Below, piece after piece: positions 59,040 to 64,000 of a DNA stretch of 64,000 nt (the first letter of the stretch is position 1; the number at the start of each line of letters is the position of its first letter). This stretch comes from Sanderia malayensis. Taxonomy: Eukaryota > Cnidaria > Scyphozoa > Semaeostomeae > Pelagiidae. The stretch lies in the NCBI GenBank assembly GCA_013076295.1, contig RQOL01000749.1, forward strand, positions 40,627 to 104,626, written 5' to 3'. Position numbers and translations under genes: made by a program. The notes under the pieces are model-generated. The model saw only the letters and a list, made by a program, of their open reading frames with translations, was not told the DNA's origin and searched no databases.

Positions 59040-60439
59040 TCAAATATATATATTCTATGATGTCACGTGACGGTGGCGAAACTCTGCCTAAAACAATAGA
59101 TTCGACCCGAAACAATAGGTCGAACGCTCAAAAACAAGGGGACGAAACTGCGAATCGGTGATCAATAAGGCTTTTTTCAATGGGGTCGCAAAAGGTTGAC
59201 ACTTGCATGGAAAGGCTCCGTTTCTAGAGTAGGGAAAGGTTATCTATTTTTTGAAGGCTATTTTAAAGGATTTTATGAGTTATTCCATTAATTACTCCAC
59301 TAATTGTGCTATCACGAAAAAACGACGGTTTACGCTGGCGAAGCTTCCAAAATCGCGTCGCGAACTCCATTTTCGAACAGAGTGTTCGCTCTTCATGTGA
59401 CACGTTTCGCCTTTTGCTGCAATTTGATTGGCTCTTTCGTGACTTCACGTGAAAAGTCACACGTTTTTCGTTATCATGCAAATTAGCCCTCGGGTTGAAC
59501 AGCAGGTACTTTTGGAGAAGACGCGTGTTTTTTTTTCAACACAAAGGATAAGTGGGCAATGTAAACAAAGTCAAAGTTTTAACAAACAAATTATGATAAG
59601 GGGTTATCAGGCGAGCGAAGCGAGCCAAACTGTTGCAAGAGGAGTAGGCAGAGGAATGAGCGAAGCGAATGCAGCACACGAAGTGCACCCTATCAGTCAA
59701 TGTTTCTTGATAATAGATAGACAGGCGAGCGCAGCGAGCTAACCCATTGTACGCGGGGTTGATAGAGGCATGAGCGAAGCGAATGCAGCGCACGAAATGC
59801 GCCCTATCAGTCAATGTTTCTTGATAATAGATAGATAGGCGAGTGCAGCGAGCTAATCCATTGTACGTGGGGTTGAAAGAGGCATAAGCGAAGCGAATGC
59901 AGCACACGAAGTGTGCCCCATTAGTCAATGTTTCTTGATAATAGATAGACATGCGAGCGCAGCGAGCGAACCCATTGTATGTGGGGTTGAAAGAGGCATG
60001 AGCGAAGCGAATGCAGCGCACGAAGTGTGCCCTAACAGTCAATGTTTCTTGATAATAGATAGACAGGCAAGCGCAGCGAGCTAACCCATTGTACGTGGGT
60101 TTGATAGAGGCATGAGCGAAGCGAATGCAGCGCACGAAGTGCACCCTATCAGTCAATGTTTCTTGATAATAGATAGACAGGCGAACGCAGCGAGCTAACC
60201 CATTGTACGTGGGGTTGAAAGAGGCATGAGCGAAGCGAATGCAGTGCAGGAAGTGCGCCCTATCAGAAATTGTTTCTTGATAATAGATAGACAGGGGAGC
60301 GTAGCGAGCTAACCCATTGTACGTGGGGTTTAAAGAGGCATGAGCAAAGCGAATGCAGCGCACGAAGTGCACCAACCAGATTAAGCTTTTTTTACTTGAC
60401 GGGCTGAGGCGAACGAGCGAAGCGAGTGATGACCCCTAG
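59040..60439 (+). mobile_element. Non-autonomous Helitron-like element (1400 bp)
   Basis: A|TCAAATATATATATTCTATG at 59040 and ...GATGACCCCTAG|T at 60436-60439, so it is flanked by A and T as expected. Shares the 5' region with the 57908 element. The 3' half is a seven-copy 114-bp module array that keeps a 279-residue frame open on the minus strand. Confidence 0.75.
59650..60375. repeat. 114-bp tandem repeat, about 7 copies
   Basis: GCATGAGCGAAGCGAATGCA recurs at about 59768, 59882, 59996, 60110, 60223 and 60339. As 114 is 38 codons, the minus strand stays open with repeats of RCIRFAHASFNPTYNGLARC. Confidence 0.9.
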
Positions 60440-60717
60440 TTGCTTTAATAAGATACACAATTTGTTGTGGAACTTGAACAACATTTGGAGGAGGCAAAAT
60501 TTCTGCTAAGATATATGTGGATAATTTAGCATCAGTAGCTGGAAAAAGCAAAGGGGGTTAAGAAAGGGACAGTATGACACTCCAACAATGACTGAGATAC
60601 TATTGTCTCGTGATTGCTTTTCAGGTTTGTTCTGATGTCTTAGCCACTCCAATAATGAAACGGTCTCAAAATCTTTTGGGCATTAATAATATTGTTGCAA
60701 TAGTTCACTTTTTTCAG

Positions 60718-61105
60718 CTACCTCTGGCAGAGCTGGATAAAGTCGATGTTTACACCCAAGTTGAAAGCGATCTTCATGTTAGATAAGAGACTCCAGATCT
60801 CTGGTTCACAAACGTTCATGCTTACAAGGTATTGGAATGTTGAGTGAGACGCATTTATGTCTGTTGCAAAGAGTGTTTGCGTGTGAAATGTTTCACTCCA
60901 TTTTGAGATGTATGAAGTTACATACTTTAAAACCATGCCATGGCCATCACTTGTTTGGACATCCATAGAACATCTGAGAGCAGGAAGTAATGCATCGATA
61001 TAGGTACGTAACTTAAGAGCAAATGCCTCAGCATTATGTTTGATGTGAAGCTTATCTGTTCTGTTATTTGAAGTTACATATGTATCTTGTGACTGAAGTT
61101 TTAGA
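60718..61105 (-). pseudogene. Transposon-protein fragment with KYVTSYISK motif
   Basis: Minus-strand frame: KLHIKHNAEAFALKLRTYID, then VQTSDGHGMVLKYVTSYISK and VCEPEIWSLLSNMKIAFNLG, ending at TAG 60718. The LKYVTSYISK and CEPEIW blocks are those of a repeat-encoded protein family in invertebrates, and KYVTxYISK recalls Rep/Helitron-like proteins. An upstream acceptor-like TTCAG precedes the open part. Only a fragment; naming uncertain. Confidence 0.3.
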
Positions 61106-61865
61106 CATTAGGACGGAGAATTGGAACGTTGGAATTTAAAAACATCACCATGTAAGGGATCAGAAAGAGGGGGTACATCTGCTCCAATGGATTGAAACTG
61201 TGTATACTGAAAATTGTTTAGCGATACTAATAAATGCAGATGAATTGTGCCCGGGCTTGAAATTAAAAACTGTAAAAATAGGTTTCAACACTATTTTTTT
61301 GGATTATGTTCATAATGGAGTAAATGAGTAGACCATGGCTGGTCATTTGTTGTGGCACTGTTGAAGCACCACCCGAGCCCGGAGAAATTCTGATGTGGAT
61401 TTTTGAATAGCTATTGATCTGGGTGTTCAAAAATGCAATGGTAAACGAAGGTCTGCTGGTGCATCTGGGAGCTGGGGGACTTTTTATGTGGGATGCCTCT
61501 GTGGAGGAGTCCACAATCAATTTTAGCATGATTATGGACACAAGTGACCCACATTTGCCGAAACTGGCTTAGTCAGTATTTGTATCGCTATATTTAGGGA
61601 AGACTCACAAATCGATTTTTTCACGGATAACATCTTTTGGACGTTTGGGGGGTGGGGGGTTTTGAAGTTGGACGTTATAAAATTTATGAAAAAATGGATT
61701 TTTTGAAAAATAGGCCAAAGAATGTTATTGATTATTAAACGCTTCCTCATGCTTCTGTTGTTTTGTAGAAGTTTCATCAACCTAAAATGTTACTATAAAT
61801 TTACAGAGATGAAGACTTTAGAATGACATGCATACCTGTAATATGCAATTATTTTACAGTATCTT

Positions 61866-61900
61866 TGACTTGAACTGGACTTCATAGCCAGTTCAAGTCA
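61866..61900. repeat. 13-bp perfect inverted repeat
   Basis: TGACTTGAACTGG, 9-base loop, CCAGTTCAAGTCA. No gene nearby. From 61106 to 62400 no gene is recognised; short ORFs only. Confidence 0.8.
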
Positions 61901-62000
61901 CAGCGCGTGTTTTTAAATTGAAATTGGTTTCCATTGAAAAATTTTTTTCAGTGGATTAACACTTACCAGTCAGGCAGTGCTGACCAGTTTATTCTCTAAA

Positions 62001-62058
62001 AATATTTATTTATTTATTTATTTAATTACTGATTTATTTATTCATTTATTTTATTTAC
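62001..62058. repeat. (TTTA)n microsatellite
   Basis: Interrupted TTTA run in AT-rich DNA, split by TTACTGA. Confidence 0.9.
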
Positions 62059-62419
62059 ACACTAACCTACTAACCGTTAGTACGAAATACCCACAATGGG
62101 GCCTGTACTATAATGTTTAGATTAGATTAGATAGATAGCTGTCGATCTGTTGTTGATGAATGATGGACGCCATATTGTTTTCTTTTCTGGAAACGATAGC
62201 CTCATGTTGAGAGTGAGGCTGCATATTTTTTATATTTGGCGGGAAAGTTGTCCCACGTGAAACATTGTGTTCAATTTTATCGTGATCAGGTGAATCAGGT
62301 TATCTTGGGGTTATATTGTGCTTTATTTGATCGTGGTCACATTATCTTGGTGTTATTTTCATAAATTATAGCTCATTCGTGTATAAAACAGTCTGTTCCA
62401 GAAGTCGTGTGTGTAAATA

Positions 62420-62544
62420 ATGTATATAAAGTTCATTGATTACTGAAGACTAGCGAAATGGCAAACGTGGTTCCAATTTACATTAAGCCTGGTGACATAT
62501 ACCAAGAATTCGTAAATGCGTTTCAGCGGAAGGAAGGTCATTAA
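62420..62544 (+). other. TATA box and first short ORF of a decayed gene
   Basis: TATATAAAG at about 62421-62429 lies about 30 bases before ATG 62458, which opens MANVVPIYIKPGDIYQEFV and stops at 62544. The following frames continue coding-like sequence, so this may be the real start. Confidence 0.35.
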
Positions 62545-62589
62545 AAAACAAAACAACAAATTATGAATGCTGCAAACGGCAAGTGGAAG

Positions 62590-63450
62590 GAATTGAAGGT
62601 GTGTCCCAGAAAGACCAGAAAGTGTCAAGTTGTATATTAACTTGGCACCAAAGCCCACAAAGAAATATACCCAGAAACAACTTGCAGGCTTTTTTGGGCA
62701 AGGATCTTCCGCAAACATGGCAGCAGAGCAACGTCAATTGGAGGTAGCAACAAGTGGTGAAGGCAGCACAGCTGGTGGATCTTTTGGTTTATGTATTAAA
62801 AGATGATGCCACTGCCATTCTGGAAGATGAGCAGTTGTGGGGAGAAGCAATTTTTAGAAGAACTTTGCTAACAGCTGCAAAGTCTTGGAATGTCTATTTT
62901 AATCTCGCAGAAACTTATTGCAAAAATAAGCAAAAGAGCAAAACATCTTCTCTGCAAAAAACATTGCAGATTATTGATGAAAAACTAATTGAGCTAAGAA
63001 ATTCGTTTAAGGAAATAGTGGCAATTCCAGTGCATGCAAGTGTAGGTGTGTCTGTTTTGGCAGCTAATATTGGCCGGAAGATGTCAAAATTATTGGAGAC
63101 AGTGAAATTGATTGTCGAAAGTTCCAGTCTGTTTAGTGATAAAGCTATGATAGCATGGACTTAAAGAACATGGACTTGGTTTAACAACTGTACGATATTT
63201 ATTCCAGCCAGTTAAAAAGGGTACCTTTGCTGCTGAAAGATATAAAGGCTACATAGATGCTAGAGTCGCACACAAAGACAATTCATCACACTCAAAGCAC
63301 ATTAATGGGCACTATCTTCATTCTGGAGTCAAATTACGTGGTGAATTTGCTACTATATTTAAAGAAGAAGTAACATCCGTTAGTTGTGATTCAATGAACA
63401 ACATAAAAGTTGGAACATTTTCATTTATGGACGTCTGTGGAAGTGCACTA
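62590..63450 (+). pseudogene. Decayed transposon-like gene of unknown family
   Basis: Three overlapping frames. The first has LAPKPTKKYTQKQLAGFF. The second (62754-63164) has AIFRRTLLTAAKSWNVYF and a helical middle (QKTLQIIDEKLIELRNSF). The third has LTTVRYFQPVKKGTFAAER and YKGYIDARVAHKDNSSHSK. The blocks flow on from each other, as in one gene with two shifts. I do not recognise the family. Confidence 0.35.
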
Positions 63451-63599
63451 ATCTAGATATACTCAATGTTGGAAGTCATGTAGCTGGGCTTTCTGCCTAT
63501 AACCAATTGAACATGCATGGTCTCCATTGTCTCGACGACTAACATGTGTAACATTTCCAACTTGTGGGCAAGTTGAGAGTATCCCCCCCATATCGAAAT

Positions 63600-63712
63600 A
63601 AAAAATTAACGACAGAGGAAAAGAAAGAAAAGGAAATGAAAATATTGGACAAGGCTGCAAGTGAACTTTGTTGCTACTGGATGGGCGCCACATTCGATGG
63701 TATCCTGTGATT
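63600..63712 (+). other. Coding-like fragment
   Basis: Plus frame KLTTEEKKEKEMKILDKAAS, then ELCCYWMGATFDGIL and a stop at 63712. Probably part of the same decayed gene as the flanking exons. Confidence 0.25.
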
Positions 63713-63904
63713 CCCATACCGTTGAGAGTAAGGGAAGAAATAACCCATTCCATCTGCAGATGACATCGTTGCTTTGTTGGCAGCTCCAGTTAGAGACATA
63801 AAAGGAGGTAAACACAAATCATCGATAGAGGAGTTCAGTTTCTTGTTACACATGCCGACCGAGAGACGGGAATGAAATAAGATTTTCAAAGTGCCAATTT
63901 TTAG

Positions 63905-64000
63905 GAGGAGCTATCTGTGATTATTGCGCAAAAAGTCCTGTTAAATGTGAAAAAGCGCTAGAAACAGTAAAGCAGTCTGGCGGTAAAATGTTTGAGCAAC
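63905..64000 (+). CDS. Partial exon at the window edge
   Basis: Acceptor TTTTTAG followed by an open frame, GAICDYCAKSPVKCEKALET to the last base. C-x2-C and a third Cys suggest a metal site. Continues beyond the window. Confidence 0.35.

Noticed and set aside
63463..63889. Minus-strand ORFs at the right edge
   Set aside because: The plus strand has better coding signs (acceptor, Cys motif), so these look like shadows.

Overview
This is eukaryotic, intron-bearing and transposon-dominated nuclear DNA. GT-AG introns, AATAAA poly(A) signals, satellites, Helitrons, a KDZ-type transposase gene and a Polinton/adintovirus-like provirus all point to an animal. Element families of this kind are common in aquatic invertebrates such as cnidarians, sponges and molluscs, but nothing here fixes the species. 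I see no rRNA, tRNA or CRISPR array and no confidently recognisable conserved housekeeping gene. Layout: (1) about 1-8.0 kb is one decayed Polinton/adintovirus-like element read on the minus strand. It holds a Fic-like ORF, a penton-like capsid remnant, a retrovirus-type integrase, an FtsK/HerA-type packaging ATPase, unknown ORFs, a Fic-domain pseudogene, small basic core-like proteins, an intact ORF resembling Bcl-2 proteins, and an acidic zinc-binding ORF. Two minus-strand genes have TATA plus TCAGT initiator promoters, and one carries an array of perfect heat-shock elements. (2) 8.4-22.5 kb is a nest of elements. A roughly 7.9 kb TIR transposon (11283-19208, Academ/XPG-like protein, pseudogenised, with an assembly gap and false duplication) sits between exon-like segments on its left and the exons of a KDZ-family transposase on its right. 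(3) 22.6-25.5 kb holds a 166-bp satellite, minus-strand remnants of a PHD-like and C48-protease-like gene, and a 101-bp pogo/mariner-type MITE. (4) 25542-43781 is an 18.2 kb head-to-tail array of seven non-autonomous Helitron-like units on the minus strand. Their junctions directly abut a CTAG 3' end with a TCTCTA-like 5' end, and they carry (CATA)n and 14-bp minisatellites. (5) 43.8-50 kb is sparse: a 120-bp repeat, another Helitron-like 5' end, a 180-bp repeat whose units look like exons, and a small three-exon gene of unknown function at 47744-48291. (6) 50.1-55.2 kb is a plus-strand autonomous Helitron gene (Rep HUH plus Pif1 helicase, several introns, a few frameshifts). (7) 57.4-60.4 kb holds plus-strand Helitron-like elements of the same terminal family as the array. 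(8) 60.7-64 kb holds fragments of further transposon-like genes. Working together: the autonomous Helitron at 50-55 kb is a plausible source of the Rep/helicase that mobilised the Helitron-like units on both sides. The Academ-like element appears to have landed in an older KDZ element. Apart from the Helitron Rep, the Bcl-2-like ORF and the small gene at 47.7 kb, most coding sequences carry frameshifts or stops and look dead. All functional names come from motifs read by eye; no database search was run.
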